Translations under genes and position numbers: made by a program
The notes under the pieces: generated by a model
What the model was told of the DNA's origin: nothing
Database searches by the model: none
What the model saw: the letters and a program-made list of their open reading frames with translations, nothing else
From: CAYLNH01 sp964384625
Lineage (GTDB): Bacteria > Verrucomicrobiota > Lentisphaeria > JABSQK01
Length of the DNA: 64,000 nt
Assembly (NCBI GenBank): GCA_964384625.1
Contig: CAYLNH010000007.1
Coordinates: forward strand, 6,822 to 70,821
Direction of reading: 5' to 3'
Shown here: piece by piece, positions 27,827-35,826 of the stretch
Position numbering within the stretch: the first letter of the stretch is position 1
How the letters are laid out: every line of letters begins with the position of its first letter

Positions 27827-28435
27827 ATGAAACAACCGTTGTTGGAGCAGATTCCGAAGCACCTGGCCCTGGTGCTTTGTCTTGGTATTGCCGCGCTGAC
27901 CGGCGGCTGCGGCTCGGACGGGCCGCCGCCGGAACCGAAACCGGAAGTCGGCGTGTACCTGCAGTATAATGTCCACGTCCAGGATCTCGGCCGCGGCGCC
28001 AGGCATTCCTATCGCGCCAGCTACCTCAACAACATCGATCCCGGCAAGGGCCACCTGATCCTCCCGGTCAACACCGAAGTGCTCTTCCTGCGCTGGCGCG
28101 GCGGCTTCGCCTTCCGCATGGTCGGCGAGCGCGACAACATCCTCTACACGTTCGACCGCCGCCGGGTCGGCCTGTCCGCCCGCGAATACCAGAAGATCAT
28201 CGCCGGCCCCAAGCCCCGGAACCTGGACGGCTTCTCGCCGATCGACATGAAGGGCATCCAGGAAGGCAAAGCTTACCTCGGCATGACCAAGGAAGGCGTC
28301 ATGGTCGCGCTGGGCTATCCGTCGCCCCATAAAACCAAAGCGCCGGACGCCGATACGTTTGTCTACTGGAAGGACGGCCGCCAGACGCTGACCGTCGAAT
28401 TCAACGCCGACGGCAAAGTCGCCAACATCAAATAG
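27827..28435 (+). CDS. Lipoprotein with BamE/SmpA-like C-terminus
   Basis: A 202-residue exported lipoprotein. The signal peptide (residues 1-28) ends in lipobox LTGGC. After a Pro-rich linker the C-terminal part has the sequence IQEGKAYLGMTKEGVMVALGYPS, the pattern of the SmpA/OmlA (BamE) fold (G-x-T-K-x-x-V-x-x-x-x-G-x-P), then a strand pair ending in LTVEFNADGKVANIK. BamE-type proteins bind outer-membrane assembly factors, but many unrelated envelope lipoproteins share the fold. GAGGAGTTGG lies upstream of ATG. It is followed 12 bp later by fabG. Confidence 0.75.
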   Translation: MKQPLLEQIPKHLALVLCLGIAALTGGCGSDGPPPEPKPEVGVYLQYNVHVQDLGRGARHSYRASYLNNIDPGKGHLILPVNTEVLFLRWRGGFAFRMVGERDNILYTFDRRRVGLSAREYQKIIAGPKPRNLDGFSPIDMKGIQEGKAYLGMTKEGVMVALGYPSPHKTKAPDADTFVYWKDGRQTLTVEFNADGKVANIK

Positions 28436-28447
28436 ACGAGGGCACCC

Positions 28448-29173
28448 GTGGCTGATAAACTCGCGCTGGTGACGGGGGCAAGCAAGGGAATCGGCGCTGC
28501 CATCGCGACCGGCCTCGCGGCGGACGGCTTTGACATCTGGCTGAACTACCGCAGCGATCACGACGCCGCCGACCAGGTGGCGGCCGACGTCGCCGCGGCG
28601 GGCGCCGCCTGTACGAAGCTCAGCTTCGACGTTGCCGACGACGCCGCAGCCGCCGAGGCCCTTGAGCCGCTCCTGGCCGAGCGCACGCCCGACGTCCTGG
28701 TGAACAACGCGGGCTTCAGTCAGGATACCATGATGTTCTGGATGAGCCGCGACGAGTGGAGCGACGTGCTGAATGTGCACCTCAACGGTTTCTTCTTCGT
28801 CACCAAACTGGTTCTGGGCGGGATGCTGACCAGGCGGTCCGGGCGGATCATCAATATCGTCTCCACCTCGGGCCAGACCGGTCTCCCCGGCCAGGTCAAC
28901 TACGCCACGGCGAAGGCCGGCCTGATCGGCGCCACCAAGGCGCTGGCGGTCGAGGTCGCCAAACGCAATGTCCTGGTCAACGCGGTGTCCCCCGGCTTCA
29001 TCGAGACGCGGATGACGGATGACCTGCCGCTGGAGACGATCCTGCCGATGATACCCGTTGGACGGGTCGGCAAAGCCGAGGACGTCGCCGCGGCCGTCCG
29101 CTTTCTGAGTTCCGCCGGCGCCGCCTACATCACCGGCCAGGTGCTGTCGGTCAACGGCGGCGCCTATATGTAG
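28448..29173 (+). CDS. fabG: 3-oxoacyl-ACP reductase (SDR family)
   Basis: A 241-residue short-chain dehydrogenase/reductase reducing 3-oxoacyl-ACP in fatty-acid elongation with NADPH. TGASKGIGAAIA (about residues 9-20) binds the cofactor and VNNAGFSQD (about 85) follows. The catalytic set is Ser in IVSTSGQTG and Tyr/Lys in VNYATAKAG; then VSPGFIETRM and the C-terminal SVNGGAYM, typical of FabG. The start is GTG 28448 behind GAGGG. Other SDR functions cannot be excluded because no fab genes are adjacent. Confidence 0.85.
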   Translation: MADKLALVTGASKGIGAAIATGLAADGFDIWLNYRSDHDAADQVAADVAAAGAACTKLSFDVADDAAAAEALEPLLAERTPDVLVNNAGFSQDTMMFWMSRDEWSDVLNVHLNGFFFVTKLVLGGMLTRRSGRIINIVSTSGQTGLPGQVNYATAKAGLIGATKALAVEVAKRNVLVNAVSPGFIETRMTDDLPLETILPMIPVGRVGKAEDVAAAVRFLSSAGAAYITGQVLSVNGGAYM

Positions 29174-29425
29174 GCCGGATTTCGTCGTGCGTCAGTCACG
29201 GGGAGCGGCCCCCGCGTGCTGCTCTCCTGCCACCGGCCGGCTTGACCTGCCGGTGGTGGAACGGCGGCAGACGCTACTCCCCGTGACCAACGCATTGCCG
29301 AATTTCCGGCATGAGGCTGGACATGCACGGCCTCAGAGCTATATTCCCTGCCTTTCCCGCCTGGCACGGCGGCGCGATCCCGCCGGCCGGCAGAGCCTTG
29401 GAACAGCAGTTGAGGAGTTTCAGCT

Positions 29426-29683
29426 ATGGCACATAAAAAGGGGCAATCCAGTTCACGGAACGGCCGTGACAGCAACCCGCAGATGCGCGGGATCAAAGTC
29501 TACGGCGGCCAGAAAGTCCGCGCCGGCAACATCCTGGTCCGTCAGTGCGGCACCAAATGGAAGCCCGGCCGGAACGTCGGTCTCGGCAAAGACTACACGA
29601 TCTTTGCGCTGGTCGACGGCACCTGCGAGTATGAGAAGAAACAGAAGAAGACCTTCGTCAACGTCGTCCCGGCCGAAGCGTAA
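29426..29683 (+). CDS. rpmA: 50S ribosomal protein bL27
   Basis: An 85-residue bL27 protein beginning MAHKKGQSSSRNGRDSNPQ, with the family core GIKVYGGQKVRAGNILVRQCGTKWKPGRNVGLGKDYTIFALVDG. The N-terminal tail reaches toward the peptidyl-transferase centre. There is no N-terminal extension that would need cleavage. GGAG lies 8-10 nt upstream. Unusually, rplU (bL21), its common partner, is not next to it. A strong intrinsic terminator follows. Confidence 0.97.
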   Translation: MAHKKGQSSSRNGRDSNPQMRGIKVYGGQKVRAGNILVRQCGTKWKPGRNVGLGKDYTIFALVDGTCEYEKKQKKTFVNVVPAEA

Positions 29684-29706
29684 GGTCCTGCCAGCCAATT
29701 TCAGCT

Positions 29707-29741
29707 AACCCCGAGTTTGTTATGAGCTCGGGGTTCTCTGG
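29707..29741 (+). terminator. Intrinsic terminator of rpmA
   Basis: A perfect 9-bp stem AACCCCGAG/CTCGGGGTT (29707-29715 with 29727-29735), loop of 11 nt, followed by a T-rich tail (TTCTCTGGTTT), starting 23 bp after the rpmA stop. Confidence 0.8.
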
Positions 29742-29964
29742 TTTACCGCCCAATCGCCGCCCGGCAGCGACCTGCCCGGAACTGCCCCGCCGCCGGCGAG
29801 ACCCCCGCTCCAGCCGCCGGCCGCCCTCCCTGTATCAACGATTTTCCGCCTCAAGTCAAAATTTCTGAATACTTTTTGCAACTCGTTGCATCTCAAGGGC
29901 AGAGACGGAAAATCGCGCCGGAGAATCAAACGGGTGGCCCGACAACAATAAGGAGAATCAGAAC

Positions 29965-30468
29965 ATGCCTTCAGCACTTGGCGATAGATTGTTTATCGAC
30001 TGCCTGGTCAAGCAGGAAAAACTGCTGGCCAAGCTCTACAATATGTTCGCCCAGATGATGCCCGAGCACCGGGACTTCTGGTTCCAGCTCTCGCAGGACG
30101 AACATCGGCACCAGGAGATGCTCAAACGCCTCTCCAAAGCGATCGGCGACGGCGAAGTCGTACTCGATGGCGACCGCTACGAAGCGTTCGCCATCAAACA
30201 GGCCATGGACGACCTGGCGGAACAGGTCAATGCGTTCGCTCGCGGCACGATCGAACTCAAGGACGCCTTCCAGTTCGCCGCCGGCACCGAACGGCAGATT
30301 CTGGAACGCTGCTTCATCGATCCGCACCGCCATCAGGACGCGCTGGTCCGCGAAACCATGCGGGCGATCGTCGCCTCCGGCGAGGACCACGCCCGGCGCA
30401 TCGAAGAACGTTCCCACTTTCGCCCGAAACGCACCATCCTGAATCTCTTCGGCCTGCTCAGCGCGTGA
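29965..30468 (+). CDS. Ferritin-like / rubrerythrin-type diiron protein
   Basis: A 167-residue four-helix protein. ATG 29965 follows GGAG. Carboxylate and His ligands expected of a ferritin-like site are seen as QEKLLAKLY, LSQDEHRHQEML (about residues 45-56), TIELKDAFQFA with Glu, TERQIL and GEDHARRIEE (about 142-151). It lacks the C-terminal rubredoxin domain of rubrerythrin. Related proteins handle peroxide or store iron. No operon partner is seen on either side. Confidence 0.65.
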   Translation: MPSALGDRLFIDCLVKQEKLLAKLYNMFAQMMPEHRDFWFQLSQDEHRHQEMLKRLSKAIGDGEVVLDGDRYEAFAIKQAMDDLAEQVNAFARGTIELKDAFQFAAGTERQILERCFIDPHRHQDALVRETMRAIVASGEDHARRIEERSHFRPKRTILNLFGLLSA

Positions 30469-30726
30469 TTTCAGGTCGGATTCAAGGTCTCCCCTCACGG
30501 GGGAACAACACCGGCGGCGTCCACGGGCTGCAGCCCCCGCGCAAAGCATATGCGGGGGGGCGGCGTTCTTCGTTGGAGCTCACAGCTTCAGCTGTGTCCT
30601 GCCTTCGGGGCGTTTCGAACAGGCAGCAGCGAAGCGGCAACCCCAACAACGAGGCCGATTCTGCCGGCAGGATGGCCCAAACCTTGATGCAAACCAAGTG
30701 AAACGCAGGCGAACCTGTTCGAAGAA
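30469..30726. other. Intergenic region with hairpins
   Basis: No gene is supported. It contains several palindromes: GGGCTGCAGCCC near 30525, CCCCGC/GCGGGG around an AAAGCATAT-type loop near 30536-30560, and CACAGCTTCAGCTGTG near 30580. These resemble the hairpin clusters elsewhere in the window. Confidence 0.5.
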
Positions 30727-30830
30727 GGCTTTTCGCGCCAGGTGTAACGACTCCCCAAGCTGAGCTTGGGGTCTCTTCTCGAAGAGCAGGCCCCCGATCC
30801 CGACAACCGTTTTTGCGGTGAGTGCAGTTC
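30727..30830 (+). repeat. Dispersed 3'-flank element, complete copy
   Basis: The clearest complete copy: end module CTTTTCGCGCCAGGTGTAAC, then CTCCCC and the perfect hairpin CCCCAAGCTGAGCTTGGGG, TCTCTTCTCGAAGAGCAGG, CCGATCCCG and a second end module CCGTTTTTGCGGTGAGTGCA. Here the neighbouring genes on both sides are on the plus strand, so this copy breaks the rule that the element reads in the sense of the gene before it. Confidence 0.65.
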
Positions 30831-31129
30831 ATCGTGAGGCCGCCGAAAGAAATCGGCGGCATCGACTTCGGCGGCTGGATTCCGGTGTCGGCATTCGGAC
30901 TCTGCATCGGGCGCCCGTTTGCCTGATACCCGGAGCGGGGTTTCTGTCGGCTGCAGCGGTCCTTGCCTATCGGTCCAAGACATCCGCCCTCACCGGTAAA
31001 TGATCCGTCACGGCCGGGTCCCGGTCCGCCCTTCCAGAGCGACCCGCTTGCCTCAGCCCCGGATTCTGGCATATTCCCTCAAATCTTTGATGGAAACGAC
31101 TGAATAACCGCATTTACGACGGCGTCCAA

Positions 31130-31696
31130 GTGATTGAGAACGAGACACAACTGCTCGACAAGGCCAGTACAGGCGACGTGGACGCATTTGCAGAACTGTT
31201 TGAAAGCTACCGTCCCGTCGTCTATGCGGTGGCATGCCGGGTTGCCGGTCCCGACGATGCCGACGACATCGTCATGGAGACCTACCTGAAGGCTTGGCGC
31301 TCGATTGCGAAGTTCAATCGCCGGGCAGCCCTGAAGACCTGGCTGTACCGGATTACATACAACTGCGCCCTGGACTTCATCCGCTCACGGGGACGCCGAC
31401 AGGAGCGGGTCATGCGCATCGACGAAAACGACGAGCGCCGGATCAGCGACCTGGAGGACGAAGCCCAGGAGACGCCCGATCAGGAGATCGCCCGGAGTGA
31501 GGACGCCGCCCTGGTGCAGGAGGCCCTGCAGCAGATGGACGAACCGCACCGGATGGTACTCCTCATGCGCTACGCCGACGACATGAGCTATGCGGAAATC
31601 GCGGCCGCGGCCGACCTGTCCATGGGCACGGTCATGTCGCGGCTGTTCAACGCCAAACGCAAACTGAAGAACATCATCAGCCAGATGGAAATCTGA
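31130..31696 (+). CDS. ECF sigma factor (RpoE-like)
   Basis: A 188-residue ECF sigma factor. Region 2 covers about residues 16-85 (FAELFESYRPVVYAVACRVAG, DDIVMETYLKAW, KTWLYRITYNCALDFIRSRGR), and region 4 covers about 125-180 (MDEPHRMVLLMRYADDMSYAEIAAAADLSMGTVMSRLFNAKRKL). The start is taken as GTG 31130; no good ribosome site is seen, but no in-frame ATG precedes the first conserved residues. The following gene, with a transmembrane segment, begins 2 bp later and is the probable anti-sigma factor. Confidence 0.9.
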   Translation: MIENETQLLDKASTGDVDAFAELFESYRPVVYAVACRVAGPDDADDIVMETYLKAWRSIAKFNRRAALKTWLYRITYNCALDFIRSRGRRQERVMRIDENDERRISDLEDEAQETPDQEIARSEDAALVQEALQQMDEPHRMVLLMRYADDMSYAEIAAAADLSMGTVMSRLFNAKRKLKNIISQMEI

Positions 31697-31697
31697 C

Positions 31698-32114
31698 ATG
31701 GCGGACCTGAGTTGGAACCGAATTGAAAAGGCCCTGCGGGAACAACAGCCGGTCTCCAAGCCGAAGCCGGGCCCCGAGTTCTGGCAGGAGTTCCGGGAGA
31801 AGGCGAAGGACCTGCCGCAGGACCAGGAAGTGAAGGCGCCGCGCGTCATTCCTTTCCCCGCCCGGGCGGCTGCCGCCGCTGCCGTGTTCATCATCGCCGC
31901 CGTCGGCATCTGGCACCTCGCCCGCCAACCCGACCCTGCCCCGATCCAACCGCCCCCCCCCGTCGCTGCCGTCGAAGCCACCGAGGTAAAATCCGTTCAG
32001 GTGTTTGCACCCAATGAGGGCTACATTATAATGAACGACGAGCCCGATCTGGGCGCAATTGTCTGGATTTCAACTGCCGACGATTTCATTAGCGACGAGG
32101 ACAATGAACTATGA
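31698..32114 (+). CDS. Probable membrane anti-sigma factor
   Basis: A 138-residue protein placed directly after an ECF sigma gene. It has a short N-terminal cytoplasmic part (about 52 residues), one transmembrane helix (about 54-74, AAAAAAVFIIAAVGIWHLA), a proline-rich spacer and a periplasmic tail of about 55 acidic residues. There is no HxxxCxxC zinc motif, so it is not a ZAS-type anti-sigma factor by sequence. The assignment rests on topology and gene order. Its stop overlaps the next start by 4 bp. Confidence 0.6.
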   Translation: MADLSWNRIEKALREQQPVSKPKPGPEFWQEFREKAKDLPQDQEVKAPRVIPFPARAAAAAAVFIIAAVGIWHLARQPDPAPIQPPPPVAAVEATEVKSVQVFAPNEGYIIMNDEPDLGAIVWISTADDFISDEDNEL

Positions 32115-32539
32115 AGCAACGACTGCTTCTGCTGGCGGCCGCTTTTCTGCTCAGCGGCGCCTGCGCCCGCGGGGATGATCTGATCGTGGTAATTCGCCTC
32201 GTCGAGGCGTCGCGTCAGGAAGGCGAAATCGAAACCGGCCTCCAGGACGTGGCGCGGCGGTTCAAGGCGCTCGGCTTCAAAAGCTTTAAGCTGCTTGGCC
32301 GGGAGACGACCGGTTTGCCGGCCAATGCCACTCTCAAGTTCTCGGCCGCCTTGACCGTGACCCTCGTCGGCGCCCAGGACAGTATGAAAGTGACCGGAAT
32401 GAGCGGCAGGAAGAAGCTGTTCGCGACGGAAGTCAGCCTGAAGCCGGGCGTACCGGCGTCCATCGCCCTGCCCCTCAAGCCTTCCGTGCCCGGCAACAAA
32501 CTCATCCTGGCGGTATCCACCGTCAACGCCAAACGCTGA
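32111..32539 (+). CDS. Small secreted protein of the sigma operon, function unknown
   Basis: A 142-residue protein with a signal peptide (about residues 1-21, LLLLAAAFLLSGACARG; the Cys could be lipidated). The mature part is a predicted beta-rich domain of about 120 residues with no family I recognise. It starts within the stop codon of the anti-sigma gene (ATGA), so all three are one operon. A role in sensing the envelope signal for this sigma factor is possible but unproven. Confidence 0.65.
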   Translation: MKQRLLLLAAAFLLSGACARGDDLIVVIRLVEASRQEGEIETGLQDVARRFKALGFKSFKLLGRETTGLPANATLKFSAALTVTLVGAQDSMKVTGMSGRKKLFATEVSLKPGVPASIALPLKPSVPGNKLILAVSTVNAKR

Positions 32540-32913
32540 TCCCCTGCGGGCGCCCCCCTTGGTCGAAACAACGACTCGGTTCGACACCATCTGCCGCCTG
32601 ACAACAACGGCGCCGGCCCCGGCACATCAGGCCCGGGCCTGCTCGCCAACCGCCGACCGGCGCTCCTGTCGCCGCCGCCGCTGATGCCGCCGGAACCGCA
32701 ATCCCAAACGCTGCGCCCGCGTCAGTGTCCGCAGCTTGGAGATTACCTTTTTCTTCAACGTTTACACCTTCCTCAAATGACTCTTTACCGATTATCGATA
32801 AGGGCTTCCAGGTCGGCCCGGCAAATCGGGCTATGGCGCGAACCGATCTCTGCCTCGTTGCCGCGCGCCGGTTCCCTGATAAAACCCCGGGTCGCTTGCG
32901 AGCATGTTTTCAA
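32540..32913. other. Intergenic region, no gene seen
   Basis: Between two convergent genes. It holds an AT-richer patch (about 32740-32810) with the palindrome TTATCGATAA near 32793. No terminator with a clear U-tract and no credible reading frame was found. Confidence 0.5.
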
Positions 32914-33681
32914 TCACCGGTCAGCCTCGTCCGCGTTGACGAATACAGTCGCGACGTTGGCCCGGTAGTTCGCGTCGATCGCCGGGATGCTGACCTCGCC
33001 GTTCGGGTTCTTGAGACTGCGGGCCGACGCGTCTGCCGCCAACATGTTCACCAAAACGCCGCGATGGTTGAACCGCGGCTTCAAATCAAAGTTCACCTCG
33101 ACGTTCACGTCCAACGCCAATGCCGTCACGTTCCGTCCGTTCGGGTTCCGCCCGAGGTCATCCAGCTTTGCTTTCCGTTGTCCTGTGGCCCGTGCATCCA
33201 GTTGCCGGTATAAGTAGCTCTGATAGGCATCGCCCCAACCGCTGTTCGTCACATCGCCGTTAATGCTGGGATCTCCCGGGCAGTTAAACAGGGACAGCCC
33301 CTGCAGCTGCCCTTCCTGCGTCAGCAGCCCAAGACCTTCATAGGTCTGCGCCGGACCGCCAATCCACGTACGGTTCGTGGCATAGTGCGGCTCGGCCGCA
33401 TAGATCCCATAGCCTGTCTGCGCCGCCGACAGACTCGGACCGACCGGAATGTTGCCCGCGTTCTCATCCGCATACAGGTTGATCCCGATGCCCACCTGTT
33501 TTAGATTCGACAGACATGAAATCAACACCGCTTTCTCCTTGGCGCGTGAAATCACCGGCAGCAGCATGCCGGCCATGATCGCAATGATCGCCACCACCAC
33601 CAGAAGCTCGATCAAGGTGAAATTCGGTCGAATCCTGAGCTGGTCGAAGGGCTCAATACGAGTAGACTGATTCCGGTTCAT
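32914..33681 (-). CDS. Prepilin-type N-terminal cleavage/methylation protein
   Basis: A 255-residue secreted pseudopilin-like protein. ATG 33681 has the strongest ribosome site in the window, AAAGGAGG. The leader NFTLIELLVVVAIIAIMAG lies at residues about 21-39, then MLLPVISRAKEKAVLISCLSNLKQVGIGINLYADEN, the usual segment of this family. Unlike the protein at 5418-6515 it has only one leader motif. The C-terminal part (FNHRGVLVNMLAADASARSL) matches the H-x-DG-like end found in family members. Cargo or function is not known. Confidence 0.88.
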   Translation of the reverse strand: MNRNQSTRIEPFDQLRIRPNFTLIELLVVVAIIAIMAGMLLPVISRAKEKAVLISCLSNLKQVGIGINLYADENAGNIPVGPSLSAAQTGYGIYAAEPHYATNRTWIGGPAQTYEGLGLLTQEGQLQGLSLFNCPGDPSINGDVTNSGWGDAYQSYLYRQLDARATGQRKAKLDDLGRNPNGRNVTALALDVNVEVNFDLKPRFNHRGVLVNMLAADASARSLKNPNGEVSIPAIDANYRANVATVFVNADEADR

Positions 33682-33926
33682 GACAGATCCTCCTTTCACG
33701 GACCTGCACAAGGATGAGCATACCCCTTGCCAACCCGGCTCTGAGCTCAGAACCGGCGCCCCAAAGAGGCTTATGCACAAATATCGTGCGCCGCAGAGTG
33801 CAAAGCCCGAGTACAGACGGCGGCAGCCCGGCCGTCTGCCGCGTAGACTGAAGTGCAAGAAGAACTTGACGAAGACCTGGGCGTCACGGGCTGACCCGGG
33901 CGTTGCCGGCCGGCAAGCCGACCCGG

Positions 33927-34487
33927 TCACACGAGGGCGACAACTTCCTTCAGGTCCGGGATCTCTTCCTTCAAGCGGCCTTCGACGCCCTGCTTGAGCG
34001 TCATGGTCGCATGTGGGCACCCGGAGCAGGCGCCCTGCATGAAGACATAGGCGATGCCGTCTTCGTAGCGCATGAAGACGATGTCGCCGCCGTCGCCGGC
34101 CACGGCCGGGCGAATGTCGCGGTCGAGGATCTCGCGGATCTTCTTCGAGGTTTCGTCCTCGTCGGCGTTCTCATCGTCATTCCCCGGCGCCAGGATATCC
34201 TCGCCGGATTCCAGATGTTCTTTGAAGGCTTCCATCACCGTGTTGTTCTTCTCGATCAACTCGTCCGGCGAATCGTAGGTGATCGAGACAAAGCCCGGCC
34301 CGAACATCACGGCCTGAACGCCGTCACAGCCGAAGAACCGTTTGGCCAGCGGCGAACGCCCCTGGGCCTCCTCGGCACTGCGGAAGAAGGCGCTGCCGGG
34401 GATGAGGTCCTCGCGGCTGAGGATATATTTCAACGTCGTCGGGTTCGGGGTGCGGTAGACGGAGATATCAACAGGTGTCGGTTCCAT
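33927..34487 (-). CDS. Nfu-type Fe-S cluster scaffold/carrier protein
   Basis: A 186-residue Nfu protein. The N-terminal half (about 1-90) is the Nfu_N domain (VYRTPNPTTLKYIL, SPLAKRFFGCDGVQAVMFGPGFVSIT). The C-terminal NifU-like domain (about 115-186) carries the cluster motif GACSGCPHATMTLKQGVE with the CxxC pair, and IRPAVAGDGGDIVFMRYEDG. It would hand [4Fe-4S] clusters to target enzymes, of which this window has many. No other Fe-S assembly gene is adjacent. Confidence 0.93.
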   Translation of the reverse strand: MEPTPVDISVYRTPNPTTLKYILSREDLIPGSAFFRSAEEAQGRSPLAKRFFGCDGVQAVMFGPGFVSITYDSPDELIEKNNTVMEAFKEHLESGEDILAPGNDDENADEDETSKKIREILDRDIRPAVAGDGGDIVFMRYEDGIAYVFMQGACSGCPHATMTLKQGVEGRLKEEIPDLKEVVALV

Positions 34488-34690
34488 AATGCAGTCCTCG
34501 TTGGGGGATGTCCGTTGTCACGTGCGGGACGTACCATTCGTTCATTGGCGTTTCTGTCAAGGGTACCGGGTCGATTCCTCCGGCTCTCTGATGCTGCGGC
34601 CGGCGGCGGCCGCCGTGAAACATGCGGTCAATTTCTCTGGTCAACGACCCGTCACGCCGCGCGCCGGACTCGTACCCGGCGATTTCGGCA

Positions 34691-34718
34691 TTGCATGTCT
34701 TTCCAGGGCCGTTATGCT
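34691..34718 (+). promoter_or_regulatory. Probable promoter of sugar-phosphate isomerase gene
   Basis: TTGCAT (34691-34696) and TATGCT (34713-34718) are 16 bp apart, with AT-rich sequence downstream. The rest of the 300-bp gap between the Nfu and isomerase genes shows nothing further. Confidence 0.4.
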
Positions 34719-34790
34719 TATTCATTCTTATACATTCATCTGCACGCCGATTTGGCGTCGACCTTTAACTGACGAGGAGTTACGTAAACC

Positions 34791-35582
34791 ATGGCATCCA
34801 AGCTTGCCGTCCAGATGTTCACGCTGCGCGAATTCACCAAGACCGAGACGGGCTTTGCCGAAGCCCTCGAGAAGATCGCGGCCATGGGATATACCGCGGT
34901 CCAGTTGTCGGCGGTCGGCTGCATGAACGGCCCCGAACCGGACGTCAACGCCGCCCGAGCCAGGGAGCTCCTGGACGCCAACGGCTTGAAGTGCGTCGCC
35001 ACCCACCGCGGCTGGGATGCTCTGGTCAACAACACCGATGCCGAGATCGAGTTTCACCAGACGCTCGGCTGCGACTTCGCCGCGATCGGCGGGCTCGCCC
35101 CGCAATACCGCGACGCCGGCGAGCAAGGCTACCGCAAGTTCGTGGTCGACTCCAAGCCCGTCCTCGAGAAGCTCGCCGCCGCCGGCATCGCCTTCGGCTA
35201 TCACAACCACGCGCACGAGTTCTTCCGCATCGCCCCCGGCCCGAAAACCGCCTACGACATCTTCGTCGATGAAGGCGGCGACCTGCTGAAGATGGAAGTC
35301 GACACCTACTGGGTCGTGCATGCCGGCGGCGATCCCATCGCCCTGTTCAAGCGCCTCCAGGGCCGGGTTCCCGTCATCCATTTCAAGGACAAAGAAGTCT
35401 CGCCCGAAGACGGCCCGGTCATGTCGCCCATCGGCGAAGGCAACCTGAACTGGGACGGCATCATCGCCGCCGCCGAAGCCGCCGGCACCAACTGGTACGC
35501 CATCGAACAGGATGTCTGCCGCCGGGATCCCTTCGACTGTCTCAAGTCCTCCTTCGACTTCCTGACATCAAAAGGTATCTGA
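34791..35582 (+). CDS. Sugar phosphate isomerase/epimerase (xylose-isomerase-like TIM barrel)
   Basis: A 263-residue AP-endonuclease-2-family barrel. GAGGAG upstream supports ATG 34791. Features: AVQMFTLREF at the start, a metal-binding set including YHNHAHEF (about residues 141-148), KMEVDTYWVVHAGGDP (about 165-180), VIHFKDKE (about 195-202) and EQDVCRRDPFDCLKSS near the end. Such proteins isomerise or epimerise sugars or inositols with a divalent metal. The true substrate is unknown. It ends 36 bp before the repeat at 35619. Confidence 0.82.
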   Translation: MASKLAVQMFTLREFTKTETGFAEALEKIAAMGYTAVQLSAVGCMNGPEPDVNAARARELLDANGLKCVATHRGWDALVNNTDAEIEFHQTLGCDFAAIGGLAPQYRDAGEQGYRKFVVDSKPVLEKLAAAGIAFGYHNHAHEFFRIAPGPKTAYDIFVDEGGDLLKMEVDTYWVVHAGGDPIALFKRLQGRVPVIHFKDKEVSPEDGPVMSPIGEGNLNWDGIIAAAEAAGTNWYAIEQDVCRRDPFDCLKSSFDFLTSKGI

Positions 35583-35618
35583 CTCGAATAGCCAAGCGAC
35601 AGAACAGCGTAAAGTCGC

Positions 35619-35792
35619 TAAGGGGTTGTAGAGAAATAGAGTTTGCAGTTGGCTTGAGTTATCTCGGACAAGGCCAAGGCGTGACTGACGAAGATAATGA
35701 ATTATCTGAGGAGGGAAAAACGTAGGCATTGTTCGAGAGAACCAAGAGCCTCCGGCGGTCAACTGTAAAGGTTATTTTGATGCAACCCCTAA
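35619..35792 (+). repeat. 174-bp MITE-like element, copy B
   Basis: Inverted copy of 13200-13373. Ends are TAAGGGGTTGTA and TGCAACCCCTAA, with the flanks CGC and GCG extending the symmetry by about three bases. It lies in the 244-bp gap between the isomerase gene and lpdA. Confidence 0.65.
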
Positions 35793-35826
35793 AGCGCCAT
35801 AGCAACCCTTTGAACAGGAGGACGGA

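Noticed and set aside
29359..29374. Sigma-54 promoter-like TGGCACG word before rpmA
   Set aside because: The second half (TTGC at the right spacing) is missing, and rpmA is not a usual sigma-54 target.
34468..34725. Small minus-strand frame upstream of the Nfu gene
   Set aside because: Covers the divergent promoter region, with no ribosome site and no similarity to anything recognised.
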